Shown here: piece by piece, positions 10,644 to 19,624 of the stretch
How the letters are laid out: every line of letters begins with the position of its first letter
Position numbering within the stretch: position 1 is the stretch's first letter
From: Streptomyces peucetius
GTDB taxonomy: Bacteria; Actinomycetota; Actinomycetes; Streptomycetales; Streptomycetaceae
Assembly (NCBI RefSeq): GCF_025854275.1
Contig: NZ_CP107567.1
Coordinates: 2,666,001-2,730,000, forward strand
Direction of reading: 5' to 3'
Length of the DNA stretch: 64,000 nt
The notes under the pieces: generated by a model
What the model was told of the DNA's origin: nothing
Databases searched by the model: none
The model's input: the letters and a program-made list of their open reading frames with translations, nothing else
Translations under genes and position numbers: made by a program

Positions 10644-12452
10644 TCACCCGATACGGCTACGCACCCTTCCCGGCAGGGTTCCGGGCCCCGGTTTCGCCGA
10701 ACCGGAGACCGCCGCGTACTGCTCCCGCACCTCCCGGTACCGCATGAGCTCCGCCGCGATCGGATCGAGCACCTTGGCCCGCCCGCACCCCGCCGCCGCC
10801 TGGTGCAGCCGGCGCCGGGCCTCCTGCCCGTACCGCCGTGCGGGCCCCTTGGTCGCCGCCGCGCACGCCCATTCCACCAGCGGGCCGCCCAGGATTCCGC
10901 CGAGCATCACCAGCACCGGCGGAATGAGCCCCGGCTCCAGTACGCCGACGATCTGGCCCACCAGCCACAGGCCGCCGAAGATCTGCAGCAGCGTCATCGC
11001 CGCCTGCGCGAGCACCGCGGCCGGCCACCATGCGGGACGCAGCGGCCGTCCCTTGGTCTCCGCCGCCTCACGCGCCGCCAGTTCGTCGAGCGCCTCCGGC
11101 AACCCTTCGGCCCCCCGCGCGGCCGCTTCCCGTACCGCCTGCCCCCATGGCGTCGGCAGACCGTGCGCGGCCTCGTCGGCAACGGCGCGGACCGCCTGCT
11201 CGACCCGCTGGCGTGCAGTCGGCTCCTCCTCCGTGGGCACCGGGGGCTCGGACGACGCGGCCCCCGGGGTGCGCTTGCGCTCGTACCAGCGCCACAGCCT
11301 CAGCCACGGAGTGCCGCACGCCCGGCCGGCGTTCCTGCGCCACTCGCGCTCCGCCGCCTCACCGACCGCCGTCGCGCCGATCGCCTCCGCGAGGCGCGCC
11401 GAGAAGTCCTCGCGGGCCCGCTCGTCCAGACCGGTCCGGCCGTCGGCGACGTACACGGGCCGCAGCTTCGCCGCCGCCGCGTCCACATCGGCGGACAGCC
11501 TGCGCGCCGCCGCGCTCCGCTCCTGGACGAACGCACCGACCATCTCGCGCAGTTCCCCCACTCCCTCCCCGGTGAGCGCCGACACCGCCAGGACGGTGGC
11601 GCCCGGATCGCCGTGCTCCCCCAGCGCCATGCCGTCCTCGTCGAGCAGCCTGCGCAGGTCGTCGAGGACCTGGTCGGCGGCCTCGCCGGGCAGCCGGTCG
11701 ATCTGGTTGAGCACGACGAAGGTGATCTCGGCGTGTCCGGCGAGGGGCCGCAGATAGCGTTCGTGCAGGGCCGCGTCGGCGTACTTCTCCGGGTCGACCA
11801 CCCAGATCACCGCGTCGACCAGGGCCAGCACCCGGTCCACCTGCTCCCGGTGCCGCACGACGGCCGAGTCGTGGTCCGGCAGGTCGACCAGTACGAGCCC
11901 GTGCAGCTGTTCGTCGCCGTCACCGCCGGCGAGCGGCTTGCGCCGCAGCCGGCCGGGGATCGCGAGCCGGTCGAGCAGCCCCGCCGCCCCCTCCGACCAG
12001 GTGCAGGCGATCGGCGCGGACGTGGTCGGCCGGCGCAGCCCGGTCTCGGCGATGCGCACCCCGGCGAGCGCGTTGAACAGCGCCGACTTGCCGCTCCCCG
12101 TCGCACCGGCGATGGCCACGACGGTGTGGCGGGACGAGAGCCGCTGCCGCGCGGCGGCCTCGTCGAGCACGCGTCCCGCCTCCGCGAGGGTCTTCCCGTC
12201 CAGCCGGGTCTGCGACAGGCCGAGCAGCTCGCGCAGGGCGTTGAGCCGCTCCCGCAGCGGGCCGCCGTACGTGCCGCCGATGGGCAGGTGGTCGTCGCCC
12301 GCCTGGTGACTTCCGTCGAGACCCTCGCCGCCCCGGGCCGCGGTCATGCCCTCTCCCTCGCCCGCCTCCGGCGGCTGACCGGCCCGGCGGGCGATCAGAC
12401 CGTCGTCCCAGCGGTCACCGGTCTCGTTCTGGTCGTCGGTGATGGCGGTCAC
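10644..12452 (-). CDS. Dynamin-like/YfjP-type GTPase with C-terminal membrane segments
   Basis: The 602-residue protein has a GTPase domain with P-loop GATGSGKSALFNAL near residue 115, G3 DLPDHDS, and G4 NQID. A charged helical region follows. Two hydrophobic segments near the C-terminus (AAVLAQAAMTLLQIFGGLWL and IPPVLVMLGGILGGP) suggest membrane attachment. Such P-loop GTPases (YfjP, dynamin-related) often occur in tandem in actinobacteria and may act in membrane remodelling. Dynamin pairs DynA/DynB act in Streptomyces sporulation septation, but I cannot equate these with them. The GTG at 12452 is only six bases after the stop of the upstream GTPase gene, so the two are cotranscribed. Confidence 0.8.
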   Translation of the reverse strand: MTAITDDQNETGDRWDDGLIARRAGQPPEAGEGEGMTAARGGEGLDGSHQAGDDHLPIGGTYGGPLRERLNALRELLGLSQTRLDGKTLAEAGRVLDEAAARQRLSSRHTVVAIAGATGSGKSALFNALAGVRIAETGLRRPTTSAPIACTWSEGAAGLLDRLAIPGRLRRKPLAGGDGDEQLHGLVLVDLPDHDSAVVRHREQVDRVLALVDAVIWVVDPEKYADAALHERYLRPLAGHAEITFVVLNQIDRLPGEAADQVLDDLRRLLDEDGMALGEHGDPGATVLAVSALTGEGVGELREMVGAFVQERSAAARRLSADVDAAAAKLRPVYVADGRTGLDERAREDFSARLAEAIGATAVGEAAEREWRRNAGRACGTPWLRLWRWYERKRTPGAASSEPPVPTEEEPTARQRVEQAVRAVADEAAHGLPTPWGQAVREAAARGAEGLPEALDELAAREAAETKGRPLRPAWWPAAVLAQAAMTLLQIFGGLWLVGQIVGVLEPGLIPPVLVMLGGILGGPLVEWACAAATKGPARRYGQEARRRLHQAAAGCGRAKVLDPIAAELMRYREVREQYAAVSGSAKPGPGTLPGRVRSRIG

Positions 12453-12458
12453 CCGCGG

Positions 12459-14081
12459 TCACCTCTCCTTCTGCAGTAGAGACAGCGCTGCAATCAGCTC
12501 GGCCTGTGGTTCCGGGCTCACCTCGAGCCCGTCGAGGGGCGCGAGGCGGCGCTCCCGCTCGCTGTTCAGCACGTCGTCGACGTACGTCGTCACCAGCTCG
12601 CCGCCCTTGTCGCGCAGCCGCAGCGCGCTCTGGGCGCCGATCCGCTCGGCGAGCCGCTCGCCCGCGCTGCGCGCCCGGCGACCGCCCAGGAGCGCTGCCG
12701 CGAGCAGTGCGGCGACCGTCTCGGGGTCGGGAGCGGCGTTGCGTTCCATGCCCCGCACCTCTTCCTCCGCGAGCTCCTCGAGGACCCGGCGCCAGCGCCG
12801 TACGGCCATGCCGATCCGCTCCCCCACCTCCAGGTCGCGCCGGCGGTTCACCGTGACGGCGGCGGCCGCGGGCTCACGCCGCCAGGCGTTCTCGACCTGT
12901 TCGTCGGCGGCGGCGACGGCGCACTGCAGCAGGGCGGACAGGCTCGCGACGAGGGAGTCCAGCAGCTCGCCGGCCGAACTGTCGCGTGGATAGCCGCGCC
13001 AGCGCGTCCGCGCGTCACCCGCCAGCACGGCACCGGCCCGCACCTGCTTGCGCACCCGTCCGCGCTGCGACTCGTACGCCTCCTCCACCGCGCCCGTGAG
13101 CCGTACGGCCGCCGCGTACTGGGCGGCGACGGCGCTCGCGAGCTCCGGCATCCGCACATTGAGTGAATCGATCACGCCACCGGCCGTACGTCCCAGGGCC
13201 TGCTGACGCGCCGCCGGGTCCTGCGCCCGGTGCGCGAGCCAGGAGAACAGCCCCGCGACGGCCGTGTTGGGCAGCAGCCCGTTCGCGCCCCCGGCCGACT
13301 CCGGCAGCTCCGGGATCGTGAACCTCGGCACCTCGCCGAGCCCGGCCTTCGTCAGCAACGCCGCGTACTGCCGCGACACCTCCTCGATCACCTGGTGCGG
13401 CACCCGGTCGAGCACGGTGACCAGCGTGGCGTTGTACTCCTTCGCCGTACGCAGCAGATGCCACGGCACGGCGTCCGCGTAGCGGGAGGCCGTCGTCACC
13501 ATCACCCACACGTCGGCGGCGCAGAGCAACTCCCCCGCGAGCAGTCGGTTCTCCACGACGAGGGAGTCGATGTCCGGCGCGTCGAGCAGCGCGAGCCCGC
13601 GCGGCAGGGACGACGCGGTCTCGATCCGCAGCGCCTTCTCGTCGACGGCAGGCCGGCCGCCCGTCCTGCGGGGCGGGTGCTCCTCCTCCACCTCGTCCTG
13701 CGGCGGCAGCCAGACGCGGGGGAGCTGGGGCAGCACCCGCATCCCTGCGAACCAGTGGTGATCGTCGGGATGGCACACCAGCACCGGCGTCCGGGTGGTG
13801 GGCCGCAGAACCCCCGCCTCACTGACCCGCCGCCCCACAAGGGAGTTGACGAGCGTGGACTTCCCGGCCCCCGTGGATCCGCCGATGACGGCGAGCAGAG
13901 GCGCTTCGGGTTCTTTGAGGCGGGGCACCAGATAGTCGTCGAGCTGAGCGAGCAGTTCGGCCCGCGTCTGCCGCGCCCGTGGCGCCCCTGCGAGGGGGAG
14001 CGGTAGACGCACGGCGGCGACACGGTCGCGCAGGGCGGAAAGTGCGTCGATGAGCTGAGGCCGTGCATCCAAGGTCACCAC
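12459..14081 (-). CDS. Dynamin family GTPase (soluble partner)
   Basis: The 540-residue protein has P-loop [15 protein letters not shown] near residue 60 and a DAPDID G3 motif, followed by long Ala/Glu/Arg-rich helices. No clear transmembrane segment is seen. It belongs to the same dynamin-like class as the next gene, and tandem unlike GTPases suggest a heteromeric pair. Two adjacent GTG codons (14081 and 14078) begin [11 protein letters not shown] chose 14081. The longer frame to 14198 runs through the A/T-richer promoter region and looks non-coding. Confidence 0.8.
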   Translation of the reverse strand: MVTLDARPQLIDALSALRDRVAAVRLPLPLAGAPRARQTRAELLAQLDDYLVPRLKEPEAPLLAVIGGSTGAGKSTLVNSLVGRRVSEAGVLRPTTRTPVLVCHPDDHHWFAGMRVLPQLPRVWLPPQDEVEEEHPPRRTGGRPAVDEKALRIETASSLPRGLALLDAPDIDSLVVENRLLAGELLCAADVWVMVTTASRYADAVPWHLLRTAKEYNATLVTVLDRVPHQVIEEVSRQYAALLTKAGLGEVPRFTIPELPESAGGANGLLPNTAVAGLFSWLAHRAQDPAARQQALGRTAGGVIDSLNVRMPELASAVAAQYAAAVRLTGAVEEAYESQRGRVRKQVRAGAVLAGDARTRWRGYPRDSSAGELLDSLVASLSALLQCAVAAADEQVENAWRREPAAAAVTVNRRRDLEVGERIGMAVRRWRRVLEELAEEEVRGMERNAAPDPETVAALLAAALLGGRRARSAGERLAERIGAQSALRLRDKGGELVTTYVDDVLNSERERRLAPLDGLEVSPEPQAELIAALSLLQKER

Positions 14082-14375
14082 AAGCGAAGAATGCCCAATT
14101 TTGGCGGCTTTTTGAAGCGTATGACGATCTCTGCGCGCCGATCCGACAGACGGGACACACGGGACGAGTGGGACGCAGGCATAACGAGTGCACAACACCC
14201 GCGACGTGAGACGTCAAAAGCGATGCATGAATCGCACCTGCCTGCGATTATCGTTCCGCTTCACCGAACCTCCACATCGTGCCACGCAGGTGAAGCAACC
14301 GGGCCAAGGGGATCGGAGCCCTATCCTTGTGCCCGGCAAGGTCACGGACCACCCGACCGGGGCTCCAGGCCACCG
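14082..14375. other. Divergent promoter region between GTPase operon and tRNA-Arg
   Basis: This ~290-base stretch holds the presumed promoters for the leftward GTPase operon and the rightward tRNA. It is A/T-richer near 14090-14130 and 14200-14280. I see no supported gene. Confidence 0.4.
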
Positions 14376-14448
14376 GCCCCCGTAGCTCAGTGGATAGAGC
14401 AGGCGCCTTCTAAGCGCTTGGCCGCAGGTTCGAGTCCTGCCGGGGGCG
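14376..14448 (+). tRNA. tRNA-Arg (anticodon TCT)
   Basis: The sequence folds as a 73-nt tRNA. The acceptor stem GCCCCCG pairs with CGGGGGC at 14441-14447 with discriminator G. The D-stem is GCTC/GAGC, and the anticodon stem GGCGC/GCGCT carries loop CTTCTAA, giving anticodon TCT (reads AGA/AGG). The T-arm is GCAGG-TTCGAGT-CCTGC. No CCA is encoded. AGA is a rare codon in such GC-rich genomes. I found no integrase or duplicated 3' end nearby, so this copy does not look used as an attachment site. Confidence 0.97.
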
Positions 14449-14468
14449 CTCCCAGCGCACCACTGCGA

Positions 14469-14493
14469 GGCCCTCCGACCCGGAGGGCCTTTT
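14469..14493 (+). terminator. Terminator of tRNA-Arg
   Basis: A 9-bp stem GGCCCTCCG / CGGAGGGCC with a 3-base loop is followed by TTTT, 20 bases after the tRNA end. Confidence 0.85.
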
Positions 14494-14699
14494 CGCTGGT
14501 CAGGGGCACGGTAGCGGGTCGGGCGTAGCGGACACGTAAGCGCCGGACCGATCGAGGCGGCCCCTTTCCACTCGCCGCGCGCGGCATCCGGTCACTCGCT
14601 CAAGGCCGCTCCCTTCACCACCCCTCGTGCGGCGGCTCCGGTCGCCTCCCCTGCCACACTGGCGCCCAGCCGCCGAAGAGCGGCTTCAAGGGGGTAGGC

Positions 14700-14954
14700 G
14701 TGGGAGCGGCTTTCGGGGCGATGGCGCTGGTTGTACTGATCCTGGTGATCACACTCGCGTTCGCGGGGACCGTGCTCGGCATTCATGGGCTGCTACTCGG
14801 ACGAATGCCGGGCAGTTGGCTGCCGCGGCACGTCAGGCGACCAAGGGTGTGGGGCGCCGGTGCCTTGCTGCTGGTGGGCGGCACATTCTGGTCTCCGACC
14901 GTCGCCGTCATCGGAGTGGGGCTCCTCGCTATCGCTCACGTGAGGACAGGCTGA
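14700..14954 (+). CDS. Small membrane protein of unknown function
   Basis: This 84-residue protein has two predicted membrane helices (ALVVLILVITLAFAGTVL and VWGAGALLLVGGTFW/VAVIGVGLLAI) joined by a basic loop (LPRHVRRPR). The GTG start follows AAGGGGG with a 5-base gap, which makes the frame credible despite its size. I do not recognise the family. It stands alone between the tRNA and the leftward flavoprotein gene. Confidence 0.6.
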   Translation: MGAAFGAMALVVLILVITLAFAGTVLGIHGLLLGRMPGSWLPRHVRRPRVWGAGALLLVGGTFWSPTVAVIGVGLLAIAHVRTG

Positions 14955-15010
14955 ACCGGGGACGCAGTGATCAGCCAGAGGGCGGGGCGGCCTCCCCGGG
15001 AGCCCGGGGG

Positions 15011-15565
15011 TCAGGTCCCGGGCGCCGGGGCGAGGAGTTCCAGGGCCTCCTCCCAGTGGAAGTCCGGCTCGTCGTCGGACTCCGTGCCGCGAGGGCGGTG
15101 TGAGCCGATCAGGACGCCCATCTCCCGGAGGCGTTCCAGGCTGCGCGGGTACGCGGGGTGGGCGGCCTGGGCCGCGTTCAGGTACGGGAGGGCGGCGGTC
15201 GGGATGCCGGAGCCGTAGGCCTCGCACAGGATGCCGAGCGCGAGGGTGTCGGAGACCCCGGCCGCCCACTTGTTGATCGTGTTGAAGGTGGCCGGGGCGA
15301 CCGCGATGGCGTCGGCCGGAGGCAGCGGGCGCGGTTCGCCCGGCAGGCGCCAGGCCGAGCGGATCGGGTAGCCGGTCTGTACCTCGACCGCTTTGTCGTC
15401 GATGAAGCGCAGGCCCTGCGGGGTGGCGACGACGCCCACCTCCCAGCGCTGCTCCTGTGCGGCGGTGATCAGCTTGCCGACCTCGCCGGCGATTTGGGAG
15501 GCGCAGACGACGACGTAGAGGAAGGGTTTCTTCGGCGGTACGGGCTGCTCTGGCTGCTCGGTCAC
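15011..15565 (-). CDS. Flavoprotein (DFP/Dfp-like, PPC decarboxylase fold)
   Basis: The 184-residue protein shows a flavoprotein-like Rossmann start (FLYVVVCASQIAGEVGKL), the TPQGLRFID segment, and the flavin-site block ADAIAVAPATFNTINKWAAG seen in HFCD (homo-oligomeric flavin-containing Cys decarboxylase) proteins. Its exact reaction is unknown. Members without full PPC-decarboxylase motifs are often prenyltransferases or orphan flavoproteins. The GTG start at 15565 follows GGGAG with a 7-base gap. The cytidine deaminase gene is divergent, 105 bases away. Confidence 0.82.
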   Translation of the reverse strand: MTEQPEQPVPPKKPFLYVVVCASQIAGEVGKLITAAQEQRWEVGVVATPQGLRFIDDKAVEVQTGYPIRSAWRLPGEPRPLPPADAIAVAPATFNTINKWAAGVSDTLALGILCEAYGSGIPTAALPYLNAAQAAHPAYPRSLERLREMGVLIGSHRPRGTESDDEPDFHWEEALELLAPAPGT

Positions 15566-15670
15566 GCGGGGACTCCCGATGTGCGGCTGGAAGGGGTGGA
15601 GTTCAGCAGCGTACGGCCCCGCGGGCCATGGCCGGCGGCCCGGACAAGCCGCTGTGACAGACTCCCGCGC

Positions 15671-16114
15671 ATGGGACTCGACCAGGAACTCGTGGACGCG
15701 GCCATGGCGCTGCTGAACCGGCGCTGGCCCGCGGAGGAGCCCGGCGGGGCGGCCGCCGTGCGGCTGGCCGACGGGGGAATTCTGAGCAGCATCGGACTGG
15801 ACAACATGAACGGAGCCGTGACGCTCTGCCACGAGACGGGGGCCTTCATCCAGGCGTACACCCAGGACCGGGCCGTCACGGCATCCGTCTGCGTCTGCCG
15901 GGACCTGGACCACGACAGGGTCCTGATCCTGCCGCCCTGCGGCATCTGCCAGGAGCGGCTGGCGCTCTGGGGACCGGCCGTCGAGGTCGCCGTCCCGCAG
16001 GAGGACGATCCGACCCGCTGGGAGTCGCGCACCCTCGAGCAGGTCAGCCCCTACTACTGGGGAAGGTATTTCACCGACGGCAAGTGGCCCTCGACGGCAC
16101 AGCACAGTGAATGA
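15671..16114 (+). CDS. Cytidine/blasticidin-type deaminase
   Basis: The 147-residue protein has the zinc site of the cytidine deaminase superfamily: TLCHETGA (Cys ligand and catalytic Glu in C-x-E) and PPCGICQERL (two Cys ligands). This is the homotetrameric CDA/blasticidin-S-deaminase type rather than the HAE dCMP type. The sequence is too divergent to be sure of cytidine as substrate, and small aminated metabolites or antibiotics are possible. The ATG at 15671 starts the family-like N-terminus; the longer upstream frame overlaps the divergent gene antisense and is not credible. Confidence 0.83.
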   Translation: MGLDQELVDAAMALLNRRWPAEEPGGAAAVRLADGGILSSIGLDNMNGAVTLCHETGAFIQAYTQDRAVTASVCVCRDLDHDRVLILPPCGICQERLALWGPAVEVAVPQEDDPTRWESRTLEQVSPYYWGRYFTDGKWPSTAQHSE

Positions 16115-16624
16115 CAAGAGAGGGGCAACGGGCGCGTACAACGCTCCAGGACGCTGCGACGCTCGGGCAGCTCGGATCGTCCGGTTCGGCGAAGGCACGC
16201 CGGGCCGTCACCGAGGGGGTGCCCGTCGTCGACGAGCGGGAATCCTCAGGCTCCTGGACGACGTACGGTCCGGAGGCGCACGACCTGCCGGTGCCGGCGA
16301 CCGCCCCGGTCCCGTCGGCCCCGCCTGCCGGGACCACGCGGCGCCCGCCGTGGCAGTCGGTACAAGGCCCTGCGTACAACCGTGCGCAGGGCCTTTCGCA
16401 TTGCTGCCTGCCCACTGCCCACTGCCGCTCACCACCCGCTCACGACGCGTACAGCCACGCGATCAGTCAAGTGAACAGCCATCCGCACGGTCTCCGTACG
16501 GCGCGCGTTGAACGCCCCGGTCCTCGCGCCCGTACTCACCCCTGTGTGCCGTGCCAGTCACCACAGCGGCTCCCCGAGTGCCATCACGCAACTGTTTCCT
16601 CACATGCCGAGCCGGGAGGCATCT
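16115..16624. other. Intergenic region after the deaminase gene
   Basis: About 510 bases hold a perfect terminator hairpin (16364-16395) and the RBS of the next gene. A frame starting at 16111 overlaps the deaminase stop (ATGA) but reads through the hairpin and shows no recognisable domain, so I do not call it. I see no other supported gene. Confidence 0.5.
16364..16395 (+). terminator. Terminator hairpin downstream of the deaminase gene
   Basis: AAGGCCCTGCG and CGCAGGGCCTT form a perfect 11-bp stem with a 10-base loop, and the 3' arm runs into TTTCG. Confidence 0.8.
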
Positions 16625-17326
16625 ATGCATTCGAACCGACGCGCAGCACGTTCCGGGGTCTCCATGCGGGTCGTCGCAGTGGTCACCGCCGCTGTGGCCG
16701 CGATCGCCCTGGTGGTCGTCCTGGTCCAGACGGGCAGCGGAGAGGCCACCGCCGGCACCACGGCGGCGGGCGGGTCCGCACAGCACGGAGCCGGTCACGC
16801 GGGGGCCGGATTCTCCGGTGCGACGGCCGCGGAGGCCCAGGGGCCGCAGAAGGTGACCGATGTGGACCGGACGTTTCTCGTGAAGGTGCGGCAGGCCGGG
16901 CTGTGGGAGATACCCGCCGGGCGGCTGGCTCAGACGCATGCCTCCAGCGAGGCCGTGAAGCGTGCCGGACTGCATCTGATCGACGGTCACAGCAAGCTCG
17001 ACCAGCTCGTGCGCGAGGACGCCGAGATCCTCGGTGTCGAACTGCCGAACGAGGCCACCGAGGAGCAGCAGGGCTTCGTGCGGCAGATGGAGAACGCCCG
17101 GGGCGAGGAGTTCGACCGGCTCTTCGCCAACCTGCTCCGTTCGTCGCACGGCAAGATCTTCGCCACGATCGGTGAGGTCAGGGCCGCCACGCAGAACGAT
17201 CTGATCCGCCGTCACGCCCGTCAGGCCAACCAGACGGTGCTGGACCACCTCGAGGTCCTGGAGGACACGGGGCTCGTCGATGCCGCGACGTTCGCCGAGG
17301 TCGAGGCCGCGGTCGAGCCGAAGTAG
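16625..17326 (+). CDS. Secreted/membrane-anchored DUF4142 (ferritin-like) protein
   Basis: The 233-residue protein has a basic N-terminus and one hydrophobic segment (VVAVVTAAVAAIALVVVLVQ, about 15-35) acting as signal peptide or anchor. A Gly/Ala linker precedes a four-helix DUF4142 domain (TFLVKVRQAGLWEIPAGRLA, HLIDGHSKLDQLVRE, LLRSSHGKIFATI). DUF4142 proteins are extracytoplasmic ferritin-like bundles of unclear function, often stress-associated. The ATG at 16625 follows GGGAGG by 5 bases, which decides it over the upstream in-frame ATG at 16508. Confidence 0.85.
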   Translation: MHSNRRAARSGVSMRVVAVVTAAVAAIALVVVLVQTGSGEATAGTTAAGGSAQHGAGHAGAGFSGATAAEAQGPQKVTDVDRTFLVKVRQAGLWEIPAGRLAQTHASSEAVKRAGLHLIDGHSKLDQLVREDAEILGVELPNEATEEQQGFVRQMENARGEEFDRLFANLLRSSHGKIFATIGEVRAATQNDLIRRHARQANQTVLDHLEVLEDTGLVDAATFAEVEAAVEPK

Positions 17327-17356
17327 TCCGCGCCCACCGCGCCGCGGCGCACCGGA

Positions 17357-17389
17357 CCCCCTGGCCGTGGACACGGCGCGGCCAGGGGG
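17357..17389 (+). terminator. Terminator hairpin after the DUF4142 gene
   Basis: CCCCCTGGCCG and CGGCCAGGGGG form a perfect 11-bp stem with an 11-base loop, 30 bases after the stop. Confidence 0.75.
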
Positions 17390-17401
17390 ACGAAAAATCC
17401 C

Positions 17402-17414
17402 TTGCACTGTGCAA
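17402..17414. promoter_or_regulatory. TTGCAC-T-GTGCAA palindrome (candidate MarR-type operator)
   Basis: A perfect 6-bp inverted repeat around a central T. It shares the 9-mer ACTGTGCAA with the larger palindrome at 19475-19497, on the other side of the MarR gene. It lies between convergent genes, where no obvious target promoter remains. Confidence 0.45.
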
Positions 17415-17549
17415 TGCTTCTCGTGGTGGAGGACCCGGCGGCCCGCCGGCCTCTGCCCGGGAGCGGCACTGGCACGGTGACGCAGCTCGACCACCGCATG
17501 CCGGCGATGTCGACCGGGTCCTCCCCGTTCAGCCCAGACCGCTCCTCAT

Positions 17550-17576
17550 GCCGCCGCCGGCGTCGCCGGCGGCGGC
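17550..17576 (-). terminator. GC-rich hairpin after the MarR gene
   Basis: GCCGCCGCCGGC and GCCGGCGGCGGC form a perfect 12-bp stem around GTC, five bases beyond the MarR stop. There is no U-tract, as is common for Streptomyces terminators. Confidence 0.6.
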
Positions 17577-17580
17577 CTCG

Positions 17581-18123
17581 TCAGCGCGTGGGACGCGGCG
17601 GGCCCAGGTCCGACCAGCCGAGCGGATACAGCCCGCCGTCCTCGTCCGGAACCGCCGGTTCACCGCCGGCCTCCGTGAAAGCAGCAAGTGCGTCGACGAG
17701 CGCGGCCCGCTGTGCCGGGCCGAGCCGTTCGACGATGGCCGCGATCTCCTTGCGGCGCTGCGCGGTGACGTCCTCCACGATGCGCCGGCCCTCCGCCGTC
17801 AGCCGCAGCACCGTCTCGCGCCGGTTGTCGGGGTTGACCTGACGGTCCGCGAGGCCCGCGGCGATCAGCCGGTCCATCATCCGCATGGCGGTCGACGGGT
17901 TCACCCCGAGCCGGTCGGCGAGTGCGACCAGTTTCGCCGGCCCCTCCAGTGAGAGCACGACCAGCAGCCGGAACTGCGGCAGCGTCACCTTGTCCTCGAC
18001 CGCGGCGAGCGAGCGGGCGGAGACGGCGACGAGCAGCCGGGAGGCGGTCAACACCGCCCGGGTCACGGCGTCGACATCGTCCATCCCTCGTGAGGAGTAC
18101 GAGGAGTGCGCTGGTTCCGTCAT
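17581..18123 (-). CDS. MarR family transcriptional regulator
   Basis: The 180-residue winged-helix protein includes the MarR recognition helix region LADRLGVNPSTAMRMMDRLI and wing VNPDNRRETVLRLTAEGRRI. MarR dimers usually repress efflux or stress genes and release DNA on binding small aromatic ligands. The ATG at 18123 lies after a weak A/G-rich RBS (AAGAAG), consistent with low expression. The gene is downstream of the phosphatase gene on the same strand. Palindromes with a common half-site lie at 17402 and 19475, so I infer autoregulation or regulation of the 18220-19625 genes. Confidence 0.88.
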   Translation of the reverse strand: MTEPAHSSYSSRGMDDVDAVTRAVLTASRLLVAVSARSLAAVEDKVTLPQFRLLVVLSLEGPAKLVALADRLGVNPSTAMRMMDRLIAAGLADRQVNPDNRRETVLRLTAEGRRIVEDVTAQRRKEIAAIVERLGPAQRAALVDALAAFTEAGGEPAVPDEDGGLYPLGWSDLGPPRPTR

Positions 18124-18219
18124 TTCTTCTTTGTACCGTGCGCCGGCCCCGTACCGCGTGCCGGCCTCGCAGCAGGCGCACCGCCCGGGGCTCCCGCCAC
18201 GCCCCGGCACCCGCCGGAC

Positions 18220-19281
18220 TCACACGCGGCGGTAGCGGATCAGCAGCATCGCGGCGTCGTCGTGCGGCGGTGCCTGCGCGTACTCCTCCATGTCCGCGCG
18301 CAGCGCCCCGAGCGCCGCTTCCGGGTCGTCGGTCTTGAGCAGATGGCCGCGTTCGCCGAGCGGGTAGAACCGGCCGGCCGGGTCGCGGGTCTCCGTGACG
18401 CCGTCCGTGTAGAGGAACATCTGGTCCCCCGGCGCGAACTCCGTCGCGAACGGCTCCGGACCGGCCGTACCGTGCAGGCCCAGCCCGAGCGGCAGCGCGC
18501 GCCGGGGCGGCTCCGCGAAGGTCACCGTGCCGTCGGCGCGCACGACCAGCGGCGCGGGGTGCCCGTAGTTGAGAAGGACCACCCCTTTGTCCGCCGCGAG
18601 TTCCGCCAGGACCGCCGTGACGAACTTCTCCCCGCCCTGCAGCTCGCGTTCGAGTGCCCTCTCCAGCCGTTCGCCGACCCCTTCGAGCTCGTCCTCCTCG
18701 TGCGCGGCCTCACGGAACGCTCCGAGGACGACGGCCGCCGTCTCGACCGCTTCGAGCCCCTTGCCCTGGACGTCACCGACGATGACCCGGACACCGCCGG
18801 GTGAGGTGACCACCTCGTACAGGTCGCCGCCGATCCGGGCCTCCGCGAGCGCCGAGGTGTACGAGACGGCCACCCGCAGATGGCCCGCCGTGCGCGGCAC
18901 GGGCCGCAGCAGTACGCGCTGCGCGACCTCCGCGATGGAGCGCATGCTGGCGAGTTCGGCCTCCCGCCGCTGCCGCATCACCGCCGCCGCGATGCCCGCG
19001 CCGGTCACGCCGGCGACGGAGGCCATGGCGGAGTACCAACGGCGTTCGCCGATCACGTCGTCGTAGATGCCGAGGCCGAGGCAGAACACCAGTGACAGAA
19101 GGCCGATCAGGGCCGTGCGCCGCCAGCCGCCCACCAGGCCGGCGAAGGCGGGACCGAGAGAGACGAGCGCCAGGTATCCCACGCTCGATCCGGCTGTCAC
19201 GTCGACCACGGCCACGATGCCCATCACCAGGAAGGGCAGGGCGGACAACAGTCGGAACCGCGACTGCTTCTCGTCGGCCAA
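18220..19281 (-). CDS. Membrane-anchored PP2C-family (SpoIIE-like) serine phosphatase
   Basis: The protein has four or so N-terminal hydrophobic segments (LLSALPFLVMGIVAVVDV, VGYLALVSLGPAFAGLVG, TALIGLLSLVFCLGLGIY, MASVAGVTGAGIAAAVM) followed by a SpoIIE/RsbU-type catalytic domain. It shows the metal-site motifs ARIGGDLYEV, VGDVQGKGLEA and FLYTDGVTETRD and the late DDAAML motif. Such phosphatases typically dephosphorylate anti-anti-sigma factors. A TTG at 19281 after GGAG with a 6-base gap is taken as start (353 residues). A GTG at 19347 or a TTG at 19404 is possible but adds only low-complexity Pro/Arg sequence. Confidence 0.85.
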   Translation of the reverse strand: MADEKQSRFRLLSALPFLVMGIVAVVDVTAGSSVGYLALVSLGPAFAGLVGGWRRTALIGLLSLVFCLGLGIYDDVIGERRWYSAMASVAGVTGAGIAAAVMRQRREAELASMRSIAEVAQRVLLRPVPRTAGHLRVAVSYTSALAEARIGGDLYEVVTSPGGVRVIVGDVQGKGLEAVETAAVVLGAFREAAHEEDELEGVGERLERALERELQGGEKFVTAVLAELAADKGVVLLNYGHPAPLVVRADGTVTFAEPPRRALPLGLGLHGTAGPEPFATEFAPGDQMFLYTDGVTETRDPAGRFYPLGERGHLLKTDDPEAALGALRADMEEYAQAPPHDDAAMLLIRYRRV

Positions 19282-19474
19282 GGCGGACTCCGGGCGTTTG
19301 GTCGGACGGTGACGGTGGCGGATACGGGAGCGGACGGTGGCGGGCACAGGGGAAGTGACGGGTGGCGGTGGAGGTGGCGGGGACGGCCCTGGCCTGCGGC
19401 GCAACCGAGCGGCCGGTCGAGCGGGCGGGGAGCGGCGGCTCCACCACCCCTGGCTGACCTGGCCACCACCTTTA

Positions 19475-19497
19475 GACTATGCAAAGGTTGCACAGTC
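19475..19497. promoter_or_regulatory. Inverted repeat in the divergent phosphatase/nitroreductase promoter region
   Basis: GACTATGCAA and TTGCACAGTC are 10-base arms (9 matches) around AGG. The left arm, read on the minus strand, contains TAGTCT, a plausible -10 hexamer for the phosphatase gene. Size and symmetry fit a MarR dimer, and the half-site recurs at 17402-17414. Confidence 0.55.
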
Positions 19498-19624
19498 GAA
19501 TCGCCCTGTTCCGCCCCCGTTACCGAATCGAAGCCGCTCTCACAGAACTCCCGGCCGAGGTTCTCTGCCCCGCCCGCCAAATGTCCATGCCACCCCCGCA
19601 CCGCCGCTGACGAGAGGCAGGTTC

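Noticed and set aside
14376..14448. tRNA-Arg as an integration (att) site
   Set aside because: No integrase, excisionase or repeated 3' tRNA segment is nearby, and the flanking genes look like core chromosome.
16111..17175. Plus-strand frame overlapping the deaminase stop (ATGA)
   Set aside because: It reads through the strong hairpin at 16364-16395 and then overlaps the DUF4142 gene in another frame. No domain is seen.
17402..17842. Plus-strand frame beginning in the palindrome
   Set aside because: It runs antisense into the MarR gene and is Arg/Ser-rich shadow sequence.
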